38,006 nt of DNA from an uncultured Burkholderiales bacterium. Lineage in GTDB: Bacteria; Pseudomonadota; Gammaproteobacteria; Burkholderiales; Burkholderiaceae_E. The position numbers and the translations under genes are program-made. Every line of letters begins with the position of its first letter. Position 1 is the stretch's first letter. Under the pieces are notes generated by a model, which searched no databases, was not told where the DNA came from, and saw only the letters and a list, made by a program, of their open reading frames with translations. Positions 23,151-38,006 of this stretch are shown here, piece after piece. The DNA lies in the NCBI GenBank assembly GCA_902826305.1, contig CADEEH010000038.1, forward strand, positions 1-38,006. The letters run 5' to 3'.

Positions 23151-24071
23151 TCAGCCGGCGACCGCGACGGCACGTTTCGCGGCCAGCGCCTTGCCGGCGC
23201 GCGACGAGTTCACGCGGCCGATCGCCTGGGAGATCCACTGCCCGGTGTCCACCAGCCGGTCCAGGTCCAGGCCGGTCTCGATCCCCATCCCGTGCAGCAG
23301 GTAGACGACATCCTCGGTGGCGACGTTGCCGGTGGCGCCCTTCGCATAAGGGCAGCCGCCGAGCCCGGCGATCGACGAGTCGAATCGGGCGACGCCGATC
23401 TCCAGGCAGGCGAGGATGTTGGCGATCGCCTGGCCATAGGTGTCGTGGAAGTGACCGGAGATCCGCGCCAGCGGATACACCGCGCCGACCGCCTCGAACA
23501 CGGCCTTGACGCGGCCCGCGGTGCCGACCCCGATGGTGTCGGCGACGCCGATCTCGTCGCAACCGAGATCACCGAGCCGCTGGACGACATCGACCACCGA
23601 GGCGATCGGCACTTCGCCCTGGTACGGACAGCCGAGTGCGGTCGACACCGCGGCACGCAGCCGCAGGCCGTTGGCCTTCGCGGCCTCGGCGACGACACGG
23701 AAACGCTCGATGCTCTCGGCGATCGAACAGTTGATGTTCTTCTGCGAGAATGCCTCGCTGGCCGCGCCGAAGATCACGACCTCGTCCACGCCCGCCGCGA
23801 GCGCGCCTTCGAAGCCCTTCATGTTCGGCGCCAGCGCGGAGAGGGTCACACCTGCCGGCCTCGGGATGCCGGCGAGCACTTCGGCTGCATCGGCCATCTG
23901 GGGGACCCACTTCGGCGACACGAACGAGGTGACCTCGAGTGCGCGGACGCCGGCATCGAGCAGCCGCCGGCACAGTTCGATCTTGGTGGCCGCGGGCACC
24001 GGCTGCGCCTCGTTCTGCAGGCCGTCTCGGGGCCCGACTTCGGTCAGGTGGACGCGGGTGGGCAGGGACAT
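23151..24071 (-). CDS. Hydroxymethylglutaryl-CoA lyase
   Basis: This enzyme splits HMG-CoA to acetoacetate and acetyl-CoA, the last step of leucine breakdown. The 306-residue TIM-barrel protein shows the family residues: R15-D16 in VGPRDGLQNE, the metal-binding H207 and H209 in GHFHDTYGQ, and the flexible-loop Cys240 in GLGGCPYAKGATGNVATED. This last motif separates HMG-CoA lyases from other DRE-TIM enzymes such as homocitrate or isopropylmalate synthases. It would complete the pathway whose carboxylase and hydratase are encoded at 28316-32844, although about 4 kb and glgP lie between. ATG at 24069-24071 was chosen from the family N terminus. It corresponds to LiuE/MvaB. Confidence 0.94.
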   Translation of the reverse strand: MSLPTRVHLTEVGPRDGLQNEAQPVPAATKIELCRRLLDAGVRALEVTSFVSPKWVPQMADAAEVLAGIPRPAGVTLSALAPNMKGFEGALAAGVDEVVIFGAASEAFSQKNINCSIAESIERFRVVAEAAKANGLRLRAAVSTALGCPYQGEVPIASVVDVVQRLGDLGCDEIGVADTIGVGTAGRVKAVFEAVGAVYPLARISGHFHDTYGQAIANILACLEIGVARFDSSIAGLGGCPYAKGATGNVATEDVVYLLHGMGIETGLDLDRLVDTGQWISQAIGRVNSSRAGKALAAKRAVAVAG

Positions 24072-24208
24072 GGCCAGAGGATACCAAGGGCGGCCGCGGC
24101 GGGCCGGGATGGCACTGGCGCGCCCGGCCCGGGTGGCCGGTCCCGATGGCGCGCACTCCGTCGGCGTGTTTCTTGCAAAAGTTGCCCTGATCCAGGGAGG
24201 AGACACTC

Positions 24209-26743
<2,535 letters not shown>

Positions 26744-26766
26744 TGCCGTTCGTCGCGCGGCGACGA

Positions 26767-27339
26767 CTACGGCTTCACGGCCTGCGCCGGACAGTCCGCG
26801 TGTTGCCCGTATTTCCCGCGGCAGAAGCGGAACCGTTCGCGTTGGTGGCAGACCACCCGCGCGTTACCTGCTTTCGATGAACACGCCCGCGCCTGCAACT
26901 GCCTGAGTGTCGGCGGTGCCTCCGCATTGACCTGGTCGGCCGGTGTCCCGGGCGCCGGCTCGGCGGATTTCGGCTCGGCTCTCGGCGCCGACTTGTTGAC
27001 CGGCTTCTGAGACGACCTGGGGGCCGCGTTGGGGGCCACCGCAGGCGCCGCCTTCGACGGTCGGTTCGCATGACCGCGTCGCGGCTCGGTGCCGGCCTGC
27101 GACCCCGTTTTCGTTGCGCCGCGCGGCGCCGTCGACTGCGTTTTCGAAGCCGGCGCCTTCGCCGGCCTGGCCTTCGGCGCCGGGGTTGTTGTCGCTTCGC
27201 GTTTCTTCACCGGCGCGGTCGCCGTCTCCGCGGCCCCCGCATCGACCGGACGGGCGCTCGCGAACACCCCGATCGACAGCGCGATCAGGGGCGCGATCAA
27301 CCGGGCCCGGATACTGGAACTTGTCCGACGTTTGCTCAA
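26767..27339 (-). CDS. Exported Ala/Pro/Lys-rich protein with four C-terminal cysteines
   Basis: I do not recognise a named family. The product (190 residues from TTG at 27339) has a signal-like N terminus (MSKRRTSSSIRARL then a hydrophobic stretch to about ASARPVDA), a long low-complexity middle rich in Ala, Pro, Lys, Thr and Ser that should be disordered, and a C-terminal region with four cysteines (ACSS, VVCH, RFCRG, ADCPA) and many basic residues. No ATG exists in the frame. TTG at 27339 overlaps the stop of the reductase gene as TTGA, with GAGG just before it; TTG at 27363 is the alternative. It is the last gene of the long minus-strand run. Confidence 0.65.
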   Translation of the reverse strand: MSKRRTSSSIRARLIAPLIALSIGVFASARPVDAGAAETATAPVKKREATTTPAPKARPAKAPASKTQSTAPRGATKTGSQAGTEPRRGHANRPSKAAPAVAPNAAPRSSQKPVNKSAPRAEPKSAEPAPGTPADQVNAEAPPTLRQLQARACSSKAGNARVVCHQRERFRFCRGKYGQHADCPAQAVKP

Positions 27340-28315
27340 TATCCTCGATCCCGTTCGATGCAACCCGTGACCTGGTCACCACGTTCGAGCGCGGCGATCT
27401 TGTCGCTGATCTGCTCGACGCTCTGATGCAGCAGGGTCATCGCCGCGACATGCGGCGTGAGCCGGATTTTAGGATGGAACCAGAACGGATGCCCCACGGG
27501 CAGCGGTTCGGTGCGGAATACGTCCAGGCGCGCGCTCGCCAGGTGGCCGGAATCGAGTGATTCGAGCAGCGCCTGTTCGTCGAGCAGTCCGCCGCGCGCG
27601 ACGTTGATCACGTGGGCGCCGGCCGGCAGTCGCTTGAGCGCGTGGGCATCGATGATGTTCTCGGTCTGCGCGGTCAGCGGTGCGAGCAGGATCAGCACAC
27701 GGCTGCGGCCGAGGAACGTGTCGAGCTGTCCGGGGCCGCTGTAGCACTCGATGCCGGGCAACGAGCGCGGGCTGCGCGAATAACCGATCACCGAATAGCC
27801 GAACCCGGCCAGCGTCGTCGCGACGTGGGTGCCGAGCACCCCGAGGCCGAACACACCGATCACGAAGTCGCCGCGGCGGACGGTGCGCAGTTCGGCCCAG
27901 ACGCCGTTGTGCTGCTGCTGCTCGTAGTCGCGGTAACGACGGAACAGCGTGAACACCTCGTGGCAGCAGTACTCGGCCATCTGCGAGGCCATGCCGGCGT
28001 CCTCCAGCCGGACCACCGTCACCGACGGTGGCAGGCCCGGATGGCGCAGCAGGTGGTCGACGCCGGCACCCGCCGAGAAAAACGCCCGCAGCTGCGGGTT
28101 CCGCTCGAAGAACTTCGCGGGCGGCTCCCAGCCGACCGCGTACAGCGCCTCCGGCGCAGGACCGTCGCGCAGCGACTCGCCGGCGGCATGGAAAGTCCGC
28201 ACGGCGAGTCGCGGTGCCCGCCCGGCCAGTGCCCGGGCGAGCGCCTGCTGCCAGCGATTCTCGGTCTCGGCCTTCGGGAAGACGACGATCACCGAAGGCG
28301 GTGATGGTGTCGCGG

Positions 28316-28319
<4 letters not shown>
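27336..28319 (-). CDS. Glyoxylate/hydroxypyruvate reductase A-like 2-hydroxyacid dehydrogenase
   Basis: The 327-residue protein is a D-2-hydroxyacid dehydrogenase of the GhrA branch, which reduces glyoxylate and hydroxypyruvate with NAD(P)H. The Rossmann motif is GVFGLGVLGTHVA, followed by YSRSP, whose Arg and Ser suggest NADPH preference. The catalytic Arg is in NVARGG, the Glu in VFRTEPLP and the His in LTPHVAAMT. Its ATG overlaps the stop of the biotin carboxylase gene as ATGA (28316-28319), so translation is probably coupled. Its place in an operon headed by aceK makes glyoxylate handling a plausible role. Confidence 0.9.
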
Positions 28320-30367
<2,048 letters not shown>

Positions 30368-30395
30368 GGCGCCTCCGATCGATCGTCGGGCCGCG

Positions 30396-31214
30396 TCACG
30401 ATGCGCTGCCAGGTTCGGGCGGCACCCACGCCGGCTTGCGCCGCTCGAGGAACGACGCCATGCCTTCCTGGCCCTCGGGCGACGTGCGGATCGCGGCGAT
30501 CCGGCGCGCGGTGTCCTCGGCCAGCGTGTCATCGACCGGGCGGTTGGCGACGTCGCGGATCAGCTGCTTGGTCGCTTCCAGGGCTTTCGGCCCGGCCAGC
30601 ATCAGCCGGCCGAGCATCGCGTTGATCGTGCCGTCGAGTTCCGCGGCCGGTGCGATCTCCTGCACGAAGCCGATCCGGTAGGCCTCGGCCGTGTCGAACA
30701 CCTCGGCGGTCAGCATGTAGCGATACGCGGCGCGTTCTCCCATCGAGCGCACGACGTGCGGGCCGATCGTCGCCGGGATCAGGCCGAGCTTGACCTCCGA
30801 CAGGCAGAAGGTGGCCTCGTGGGCGGCGACCGCGATGTCGCAGGCGGCGACCAGGCCGAGTCCGCCGGCGAACGCCGGGCCATGCACGCGGGCGATCGTC
30901 GGCTTCGGCGACTCGTGCAGCAGGCGCAGCAGCCGCGCCAGGCGGCTGGTGTCGGCGACGATCTGCTCCGGGGTCATGTGGCGGACCGCCTTCATCCAGT
31001 TCAGGTCGGCGCCGGCGCAGAATGCGCTGCCGCGGCCGGCGAGCACGATCGCCCGGACCTCGTCGTCCTCGCCCGCGCGTTCGACCGCGTCGGTCAGTTC
31101 GGCGATCAGTGTGTCGTTCAGCGCATTGCGGATGTCCGGCCGGTTCAGCCAGATCACCGCCACCCGCGCGGCCAGATGGGTCTCGATCGTGGTGTAGCTC
31201 GATGTCGTGTTCAT
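30396..31214 (-). CDS. Enoyl-CoA hydratase family, probable methylglutaconyl-CoA hydratase
   Basis: The 272-residue crotonase-fold protein shows the first oxyanion segment FCAGADLNWM and the second GPAFAGGLGLVAACD. The GADLNWM form is typical of LiuC-type 3-methylglutaconyl-CoA hydratases, which turn the carboxylase product into HMG-CoA. Its position between the two carboxylase subunit genes is the classic liu/mcc order, and HMG-CoA lyase is at 23151. ATG at 31212-31214 has a GGAGGG-GGA purine stretch upstream. Assignment to this reaction rather than a generic hydratase rests on context and that motif. Confidence 0.9.
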   Translation of the reverse strand: MNTTSSYTTIETHLAARVAVIWLNRPDIRNALNDTLIAELTDAVERAGEDDEVRAIVLAGRGSAFCAGADLNWMKAVRHMTPEQIVADTSRLARLLRLLHESPKPTIARVHGPAFAGGLGLVAACDIAVAAHEATFCLSEVKLGLIPATIGPHVVRSMGERAAYRYMLTAEVFDTAEAYRIGFVQEIAPAAELDGTINAMLGRLMLAGPKALEATKQLIRDVANRPVDDTLAEDTARRIAAIRTSPEGQEGMASFLERRKPAWVPPEPGSAS

Positions 31215-31236
31215 GGTCGTCCACCCTCCTCGGCGA

Positions 31237-32844
<1,608 letters not shown>

Positions 32845-32854
32845 CGATACGCTC

Positions 32855-33493
32855 TCACTTCGCGGCCGCCGGCAGCGGATGGCCGGGCATCAACTCGTAC
32901 GGGTGTTTCCATCCGGGCAGCGCGCGCAGCCGGTCGAGCCAGCGGGCGATCGCGGGAAAATCGGCCCAGTCGATGCCGAACTCCTCGTTGAAGAACAGGT
33001 AGCCGCACAGCGACAGGTCCGCGATCGTCGGCCGCGCGCCGAGCATGAACTCGCGGCCGTCGAGGTGTTTCTCGAGGATGCCGAGTGAACCCTTGATGCG
33101 GCTTTCGAGGAACTCGGTGACCGGGGTCTTGCCGGTCTTGGCGAATGCCAGCATGAAGCGGTAGGTGGCGATGTAGCTGGTGAACTTGTGGTTGTCCCAC
33201 AGCAGCCAGCGCAGGATCTCGCGGCGCTCGTCGTCGCCGTCGGGCCCGAAGCGGCCGAGCGTGCCGGCCAGGTAGTCGAGGATCACACCCGACTGCGTCA
33301 GCTGCAGGCCGCGATGTTCGAGGATCGGCACCTCACCCATCTCGTTGATCGCCCGGTACGCGGCGGTCCGGGTCTCGCCGTTGAAGAAGTCGACGAACCG
33401 CGGCGCCCAGTCGGCGCCGCCCAGGGTCATCGTCAGCGCCGCCTTGTAGGCATTGCCGGATTGGGCGAAGCAATACAGCGTGTACTCGGCCAT
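32855..33493 (-). CDS. Glutathione S-transferase family protein
   Basis: The 212-residue protein has an N-terminal thioredoxin-like domain ([19 protein letters not shown], then [25 protein letters not shown] with the glutathione-binding P-I and Q-S residues) and a C-terminal helical domain with the conserved [17 protein letters not shown]. The Ser at about residue 13 is the likely catalytic residue. Substrate is unknown; within a CoA-catabolism operon it may deal with reactive enoyl or aldehyde by-products, which is inference. ATG at 33491-33493 has GGAG upstream. The 82 bases between it and the acyl-CoA dehydrogenase stop show no further gene. Confidence 0.9.
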   Translation of the reverse strand: MAEYTLYCFAQSGNAYKAALTMTLGGADWAPRFVDFFNGETRTAAYRAINEMGEVPILEHRGLQLTQSGVILDYLAGTLGRFGPDGDDERREILRWLLWDNHKFTSYIATYRFMLAFAKTGKTPVTEFLESRIKGSLGILEKHLDGREFMLGARPTIADLSLCGYLFFNEEFGIDWADFPAIARWLDRLRALPGWKHPYELMPGHPLPAAAK

Positions 33494-33575
33494 GGGGTGG
33501 CTCCGGATGGGCGGTCGAGGCGACCGCGTCGTTCGGTGGATCGGCGCCCCGGATCGTATCGCGTTCGCGGCCGGT

Positions 33576-34718
33576 TCAGGCCCCGTCGCGGGCCAGCGCA
33601 CGACCGATCAGGATGCGCTGGATGTCGCTGGTGCCTTCGTAGATCTGGCAGACCCGCACGTCGCGGTAGATCCGCTCGACCGGGAAGTCGGCGACATAGC
33701 CGTAGCCGCCGTGGATCTGGATCGCATCCGAGCAGACACCTTCGGCCATCTCGGAGGCGAACAGCTTGGCCATCGCGGCTTCCTTCAGGCACGGCACCCC
33801 GGCGTCCTTCAGGCTGGCCGCGTGAAGGATCAGCTGGCGCGCCGCCTCGATCCGCGTCGCCATGTCGGCGAGCCGGAACTGGACCGCCTGGTGTTCGAAG
33901 ATCGGTGCGCCGAACGCGACCCGTTCCTTCGCGTAGGCCAGCGCGGCCTCGAATGCGGCGCGCGCCATGCCGACCGACTGCGACGCGATGCCGATCCGCC
34001 CGCCCTCCAGGCCCGAGAGCGCGATCTTGTAGCCTTCACCTTCCTCGCCCAGCCGGTGGCTGGCCGGGATCCGGCAGTTCTCGAACGTGATCTGCGCGGT
34101 GTCCGACGCGTGCTGGCCGAGTTTCTCCTCGAGCCGCGACACCTGGTAACCGGGCGTGTGGGTCGGCACGACAAACGCGGAGATGCCACGTTTGCCGGCC
34201 GCCCGGTCGGTCACCGCCATCACGATCGCGAGGTCCGCGTTCCTGCCGGAGGTGATGAACTGCTTGACCCCGTCGATCACGTAATGGTCGCCGTCGCGGC
34301 GTGCGGTCGTCAGCAGCGCCGAGGCGTCCGAGCCGACCTGCGGCTCGGTCAGGCAGAAGGCGCCGAGCATCGCGCCACTGGCCAGCGGCCGCAGCCACTG
34401 TTCCTTCTGCGCGTCGGTCGCGTACATCATCAGGATCGAGCAGACCGGGCAGTTGTTGACCGACACCACGGTCGAGGTCGCCCCGTCGCCGGCGGCGATC
34501 TCCTCGAGGATCAGCGCCAGCGACAGGTAGTTAAGGCCGGCGCCGCCCCAGCGCTCGGGCACCGCGACGCCGTAGCAGCCGAGAGCCGCCAGCCCACGCA
34601 ACGCCTGGCGCGGGAAGGTCGATTCGCGATCCCAACGTGCGGCGTTCGGCGTCACCTGCTCGGCGACGAACTGGCGCACCGCGTCGCGGATCATCCGCTG
34701 GTCTTCATCGAGCAGCAT
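33576..34718 (-). CDS. Acyl-CoA dehydrogenase, short-chain type
   Basis: This 380-residue flavoenzyme makes a trans-2-enoyl-CoA from an acyl-CoA. It shows FCLTEPQVGSDAS (FAD and substrate contacts), QIHGGYGY, and the C-terminal IYEGTSDIQRILIGRAL, whose Glu is the catalytic base in short- and medium-chain dehydrogenases. In isovaleryl-CoA dehydrogenase that position is normally Gly or Ala, with the base elsewhere, so this enzyme does not look like LiuA despite lying in a leucine-type cluster. ATG at 34716-34718 has GGGGGAG six bases before it, and the start overlaps the RidA-like gene by 14 bases. Confidence 0.93.
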   Translation of the reverse strand: MLLDEDQRMIRDAVRQFVAEQVTPNAARWDRESTFPRQALRGLAALGCYGVAVPERWGGAGLNYLSLALILEEIAAGDGATSTVVSVNNCPVCSILMMYATDAQKEQWLRPLASGAMLGAFCLTEPQVGSDASALLTTARRDGDHYVIDGVKQFITSGRNADLAIVMAVTDRAAGKRGISAFVVPTHTPGYQVSRLEEKLGQHASDTAQITFENCRIPASHRLGEEGEGYKIALSGLEGGRIGIASQSVGMARAAFEAALAYAKERVAFGAPIFEHQAVQFRLADMATRIEAARQLILHAASLKDAGVPCLKEAAMAKLFASEMAEGVCSDAIQIHGGYGYVADFPVERIYRDVRVCQIYEGTSDIQRILIGRALARDGA

Positions 34719-35130
34719 CGTCGTCTCCCCCGTCGGTGCGCCGCGGCCCAGGCCGGCTGGCGGTCACCTCGATCTCGATCTTCATCCGCGGATCGACCAG
34801 CCCGACCACCATCGCGGTGGCCGCCGGCCGGGCGGTCGCGAAGTAGCGTCCGAACAGCGGCGCGAGCGGCGCGAAGAGCGCGGCATCGGTCAGCAGGTAT
34901 CGCACGCGGACCACGTCGTCGAGTGTGCAGCCCGCCTGGGCGAGCGCCTCGGTGATGTTGGCGAAGCACTGGTGGGTCTGCACCACCGGGTCCGGATCGA
35001 TCGTCATCGTCCGGTAGTCGAAACCGGTGGTGCCGGCGACATGGACGTGATCGCCGTCGACCACGGCGCGCGAATAACCGGCCACCGCTTCGAACGCGGA
35101 CCCGGACGAGATCAGGCGACGCGAGGTCAT
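34705..35130 (-). CDS. RidA/YjgF-family protein
   Basis: The 141-residue protein is of the Rid superfamily, whose best-known member hydrolyses reactive enamine/imine intermediates. The key arginine (RidA Arg105) corresponds to Arg101 in ATARPAATAMVVG, followed by the family KIEIEVTA strand. Also typical are VHVAGTTGFDYRTM and QTHQCFANITEALAQAG. The C-terminal tail (RRTDGGDDDAAR) is polar and extends past the fold, overlapping the acyl-CoA dehydrogenase start. Its role in a CoA-catabolism operon is unclear; some Rid subfamilies are not imine hydrolases. Confidence 0.9.
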   Translation of the reverse strand: MTSRRLISSGSAFEAVAGYSRAVVDGDHVHVAGTTGFDYRTMTIDPDPVVQTHQCFANITEALAQAGCTLDDVVRVRYLLTDAALFAPLAPLFGRYFATARPAATAMVVGLVDPRMKIEIEVTASRPGPRRTDGGDDDAAR

Positions 35131-35160
35131 CAGCGGCGACGCTCGATCGGCCGGGCGCGA

Positions 35161-35838
35161 TCACCAGCCAATGGCGCGTCCCTGGTAGTCGAAGAAGCCG
35201 CCGGGCGGATGGCCGGCGGGATCGGCGATCACGCGGCGCAGTCCTTCGACGCTGGTGGCCACCTCGACGTCGGCGTTCGGGCCACCCATGTCGGTCCGCA
35301 CCCAGCCCGGGTGCAGCACGACCACGCGCAGCCCGAGCGCGCCGTATTCGTTGTGGGCGAGCTTGGCGACCATGTTGAGCGCCGCCTTGGAGACCCGGTA
35401 CAACGCGCCGAAGCTCGAATTCGTCTCACCGATCGAACCCATCCGGCTCGACACGAACGCCAGCGTGCCCCGGCGCGGCGCGAGCAGCGGTGCGAGCACC
35501 GGCACCAGCCGCATCGCGGCCAGCACGTTGGTGTGCAACACCGTGTCGAACTCCTCGGGCGACGGGGGCTGCGCGATCGTGCTGGTCCGCGGTCCGTAGA
35601 CACCGGCGTTGACAACCGCGACATCGACCTTCTCGCCATCGAGCTGCCAGGCCAGGCCGGCGACGTCGGCCGCATCGCGGACATCCAGCTTCAGCGTCTG
35701 CGCGCCGAGCTCGCCCAGCATCCTGCGGTCGTCCTCGCCGCGGTGGGTGCCGAACACGGTCCACCCGGCCGCGAGGTACTGCCGGGTGAATTCCAGGCCG
35801 ATGCCGCGCGACGCACCGACGACGAGCGCGGTGGTCAT
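35161..35838 (-). CDS. Short-chain dehydrogenase/reductase
   Basis: This 225-residue SDR has the cofactor motif GASRGIG (8-14), the NAG segment VVNAG (about 75-79), Ser130/131 and the catalytic YRVSK (Tyr147, Lys151). It is somewhat shorter than classical SDRs and ends in DYQGRAIGW, as in the CsgA/carbonyl-reductase-like group. The lack of an acidic residue after the second strand and the nearby HRGED segment leave the NAD or NADP choice open. Substrate is unknown. ATG at 35836-35838 lies four bases after the thiolase stop. Confidence 0.9.
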   Translation of the reverse strand: MTTALVVGASRGIGLEFTRQYLAAGWTVFGTHRGEDDRRMLGELGAQTLKLDVRDAADVAGLAWQLDGEKVDVAVVNAGVYGPRTSTIAQPPSPEEFDTVLHTNVLAAMRLVPVLAPLLAPRRGTLAFVSSRMGSIGETNSSFGALYRVSKAALNMVAKLAHNEYGALGLRVVVLHPGWVRTDMGGPNADVEVATSVEGLRRVIADPAGHPPGGFFDYQGRAIGW

Positions 35839-35842
35839 CGGA

Positions 35843-37039
35843 TCAGATCAGCTCGACCGCGAGCGCCGTCGCCTCGCCGCCGCCGATGCACAACGACGCG
35901 ACGCCGCGTCGCCCGCCCTGCTTGCGCAGCGCGCCGATCAGCGTGACGATGAGGCGCGCACCCGAGCAGCCGATCGGGTGGCCGAGCGCGCAGGCGCCGC
36001 CGTGCACGTTGACCCGCTCGTGCGGCAGCTTGTGCTCGCGCATCGCGGCCATCGTCACCACGGCGAAGGCCTCGTTGATCTCGAACAGGTCGAAGTCCTT
36101 CGTGCCCAGGCCGGTCTTCTCGTACAGCTTCTGGATCGCACCCACCGGCGCGGTCGTGAACCACTGCGGCTCCTGCGCGTGGGTGGCGTGGCCGAGGATC
36201 CGCGCGACCGGCTTGACACCGAGCCTGGCGGCCGTCGATTCGCGCATCAGCACCATCGCCGCGGCACCGTCGGAGATCGACGACGACGTCGCGGCGGTGA
36301 CCGTGCCGTCCTTGCGGAACGCCGGCTTGAGCGACGGGATCTTCTCGACGTTGGACTTGAACGGCTGCTCGTCCTTCTCGATCACCGTGTCGCCCTTGCG
36401 GCCGGCGACCGTCACCGGCGTGATCTCCCACAGGAACGTGCCGTCGTTGTTGGCCTTGACCGCCCGTTCGGTGGAGGCGATCGCGAACCGGTCCTGCTCC
36501 TCGCGGGTGAACGAGTACTTGCCGGCGCAGTCCTCGGCGAACTGGCCCATCGACTTGCCGCCGCCGTTGGGCACCTTGTCGTAGGCATCCTCGAGACCGT
36601 CGTAGGCCATGTGGTCGAACATCGTCTGGTTGCCGTAGCGGTAGCCGCCGCGCGCCTTGGTCAGCAGGAACGGTGCATTGGACATGCTCTCCATGCCGCC
36701 GGCGACGACGACGTCCTGGCTGCCGGCGGTGATCAGGTCGTGGCCCAGCATCGCGGCCTTCATGCCCGAGCCGCAGACCTTGTTCAGCGTGGTCGCCCCC
36801 GCCGAGCGCGGCAGGCCGGCGCCGAGTGTCGCCTGGCGCGCGGGCGCCTGGCCCTGTCCGGCCGGCAGCACGCAGCCCATGATCACTTCCTGCACCTGCT
36901 CGGGCCGGACGCCGGCGCGTTCGACGGCGGCCTTGATCGCGAGTGCGCCGAGCTGATGGCCCTGAAGGGCCGACAGTTCACCCATCATGCTGCCGATGGG
37001 TGTGCGGGCGACGGAGGCGATGACGATCGGATCACTCAT
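35843..37039 (-). CDS. Acetyl-CoA C-acyltransferase (thiolase)
   Basis: This 398-residue thiolase splits 3-ketoacyl-CoA or acetoacetyl-CoA, or condenses acetyl-CoA. The three catalytic elements are present: Cys89 in [12 protein letters not shown], His354 in [13 protein letters not shown], and Cys384 in [11 protein letters not shown]. The sequence fits the biosynthetic/degradative acetoacetyl-CoA thiolase branch, and together with HMG-CoA lyase it could process acetoacetate-derived units. Its ATG overlaps the aceK stop as ATGA (37036-37039), and AAGGAG lies just upstream inside aceK, so it is probably co-translated with aceK. Confidence 0.95.
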   Translation of the reverse strand: MSDPIVIASVARTPIGSMMGELSALQGHQLGALAIKAAVERAGVRPEQVQEVIMGCVLPAGQGQAPARQATLGAGLPRSAGATTLNKVCGSGMKAAMLGHDLITAGSQDVVVAGGMESMSNAPFLLTKARGGYRYGNQTMFDHMAYDGLEDAYDKVPNGGGKSMGQFAEDCAGKYSFTREEQDRFAIASTERAVKANNDGTFLWEITPVTVAGRKGDTVIEKDEQPFKSNVEKIPSLKPAFRKDGTVTAATSSSISDGAAAMVLMRESTAARLGVKPVARILGHATHAQEPQWFTTAPVGAIQKLYEKTGLGTKDFDLFEINEAFAVVTMAAMREHKLPHERVNVHGGACALGHPIGCSGARLIVTLIGALRKQGGRRGVASLCIGGGEATALAVELI

Positions 37040-38006
37040 GGTTCATCTCCTTGCGGATTCGGATGGGGAAGGCCCTGGGTCGACGCACCGGGCGTGTCGG
37101 ATGGCGACGCGGCGGCCTGCTTCGGGATCGTATCGCGGCCGCGGTCGAAGCGGACCGATTCCGGATACGGGAACACGTCTTCGAGGATGCCGTCGCGGAT
37201 GCGCTGCTGCTTGGCCTGCCAGAACTCGGGTTCGAGCAGGTCGGCGTGATGCCGCATGAACAGATCGCGCACGTCGCGGTTGCCGAGCAGGAACGTGCCG
37301 AACTCCTCCGGAAAGACGTCGTTCGGCCCGACCGAATACCAGGGCTCGGCGGCCATCTCGTCCTCGGGTGTGCGCGGGGGCGGGATCCGGCGGAAGTTGC
37401 AGTCGGTGGTGTAGGCGACCTCGTCGTAGTCGTAGAACACGACCCGTCCCTGCCGGGTGACGCCGAAGTTCTTGTACAACATGTCGCCCGGGAAGATGTT
37501 GGCGCCGACCATCTCCTTGATCGCCAGGCCGTATTCGAGGATCGCGTGTTCGCGCTCGGGACCGGTGGCCGTCTCCAGGTAGATGTTCAGCGGCACCATG
37601 CGCCGCTCGATGTACAGGTGCCGGATGACGAGGTTATCGCCGTCGTCCTCGAGGATCGAGGGCAGCTCCTCGCGCAGCGCGGCCAGCAGGTCCGGGTGCA
37701 GCCGGTTGCGGGGGAACGGCACACCCGAGTATTCCCACGTGTCCGACATCCTGCCGACGCGATCGTGCAGCTTGACCAGCTGGTATTGCGACTGGATGAA
37801 CTCGCGCGTCATGTCCTTGCGGCGCTTGTCGCGGATGATCTTGAACACGTACGGGAACGAGGGCAGCGTGAACACCATCATCACCAGGCCCTTGATCCCG
37901 GGTGCCTCGATGAACTGGTCGGTCGAGTGCTTCAGGTGCTGCATCATGTCCCGGTAGAACAGCGTCTTGCCCTGCTTGTGCAGGCCGACCATCGAGTACA
38001 GCTCGG
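37036..38006 (-). CDS. aceK: Isocitrate dehydrogenase kinase/phosphatase AceK (C-terminal part)
   Basis: The frame is open through the right window edge (upstream codons read ELYS before [15 protein letters not shown]), so only about 323 C-terminal residues are seen and the ATG at 37990-37992 is internal. AceK phosphorylates and dephosphorylates isocitrate dehydrogenase, setting the split between the TCA cycle and the glyoxylate shunt. The kinase-fold segments are clear: [13 protein letters not shown], the [11 protein letters not shown] hinge region, [14 protein letters not shown] and [11 protein letters not shown], with the metal-binding Asp, then the [10 protein letters not shown] segment. 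A proline-rich tail of about 30 residues follows. Its stop overlaps the thiolase start. Confidence 0.95.
   Translation of the reverse strand, partial: ELYSMVGLHKQGKTLFYRDMMQHLKHSTDQFIEAPGIKGLVMMVFTLPSFPYVFKIIRDKRRKDMTREFIQSQYQLVKLHDRVGRMSDTWEYSGVPFPRNRLHPDLLAALREELPSILEDDGDNLVIRHLYIERRMVPLNIYLETATGPEREHAILEYGLAIKEMVGANIFPGDMLYKNFGVTRQGRVVFYDYDEVAYTTDCNFRRIPPPRTPEDEMAAEPWYSVGPNDVFPEEFGTFLLGNRDVRDLFMRHHADLLEPEFWQAKQQRIRDGILEDVFPYPESVRFDRGRDTIPKQAAASPSDTPGASTQGLPHPNPQGDEP

Noticed and set aside
24072-24208. Sigma-54 promoter starting at TGGCAC upstream of glgP
   Set aside because: The required TTGC element at the fixed spacing is missing.
33576-34718. Isovaleryl-CoA dehydrogenase (LiuA) assignment
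   Set aside because: The IYEGTS Glu marks a short/medium-chain type; isovaleryl-CoA dehydrogenases normally lack Glu there.
35609-37249. Plus-strand open frame of 546 codons
   Set aside because: It is antisense to the thiolase and SDR genes, which carry full catalytic motifs.

Overview
The window is very GC-rich, gene-dense bacterial chromosome. AceK, a Bug/TctC-type binding protein, a cyanide-insensitive-type cydAB pair with a GbsR-like regulator, a methylcrotonyl-CoA carboxylase cluster and the codon style all point to a betaproteobacterium, most likely Burkholderiales. This assignment is inference from gene content. I saw no tRNA, rRNA, CRISPR array, insertion sequence, integrase or phage gene. 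Nearly every base is accounted for by about 36 genes. The only gap above 300 bases is 10204-10517, which holds two regulatory-looking palindromes.

Layout. (1) 1-4011, phosphonate use: the 3' part of phnM runs toward a minus-strand operon phnC-phnD-phnE-HD oxygenase (PhnZ-like). An apparent PHO box lies just upstream of phnC, so the operon is probably induced by phosphate starvation. (2) 4041-7195: a repeat and hairpin, a metallo-beta-lactamase-fold hydrolase, a SnoaL-like protein and the AMPylase SelO. (3) 7247-10287: a three-gene operon gbsR-like, cydA, cydB encoding a bd-type quinol oxidase and its probable regulator, with an AT-rich inverted repeat upstream. (4) 10518-12480: an FAD aromatic hydroxylase followed by a DUF2783 protein.

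(5) 12509-19234: a minus-strand block I cannot match to a known system. It has a large LAL-type LuxR regulator, a zinc-peptidase-like protein with an N-terminal transthyretin/Cna-B-like domain, an exported serine hydrolase, an Ig/CARDB-like protein, a small exported beta-rich protein and a small membrane protein. This is the best candidate here for an undescribed functional unit. (6) 19249-24071: an orphan TctC-like binding protein, a patatin phospholipase, an exported glutathione peroxidase, a second MBL hydrolase, a DUF1289 protein and HMG-CoA lyase. (7) 24209-26743: glycogen phosphorylase.

(8) 26767-38006: a long minus-strand run beginning with aceK (cut by the window edge) and continuing through thiolase, SDR, RidA-like, acyl-CoA dehydrogenase, GST, carboxyltransferase, enoyl-CoA hydratase, biotin carboxylase, GhrA-like reductase and an exported low-complexity protein. 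Several junctions are four-base stop/start overlaps. Together with HMG-CoA lyase at 23151 the set supplies the lower leucine pathway (3-methylcrotonyl-CoA to acetoacetate and acetyl-CoA). AceK would tune isocitrate flow to the glyoxylate shunt, which growth on such substrates needs.
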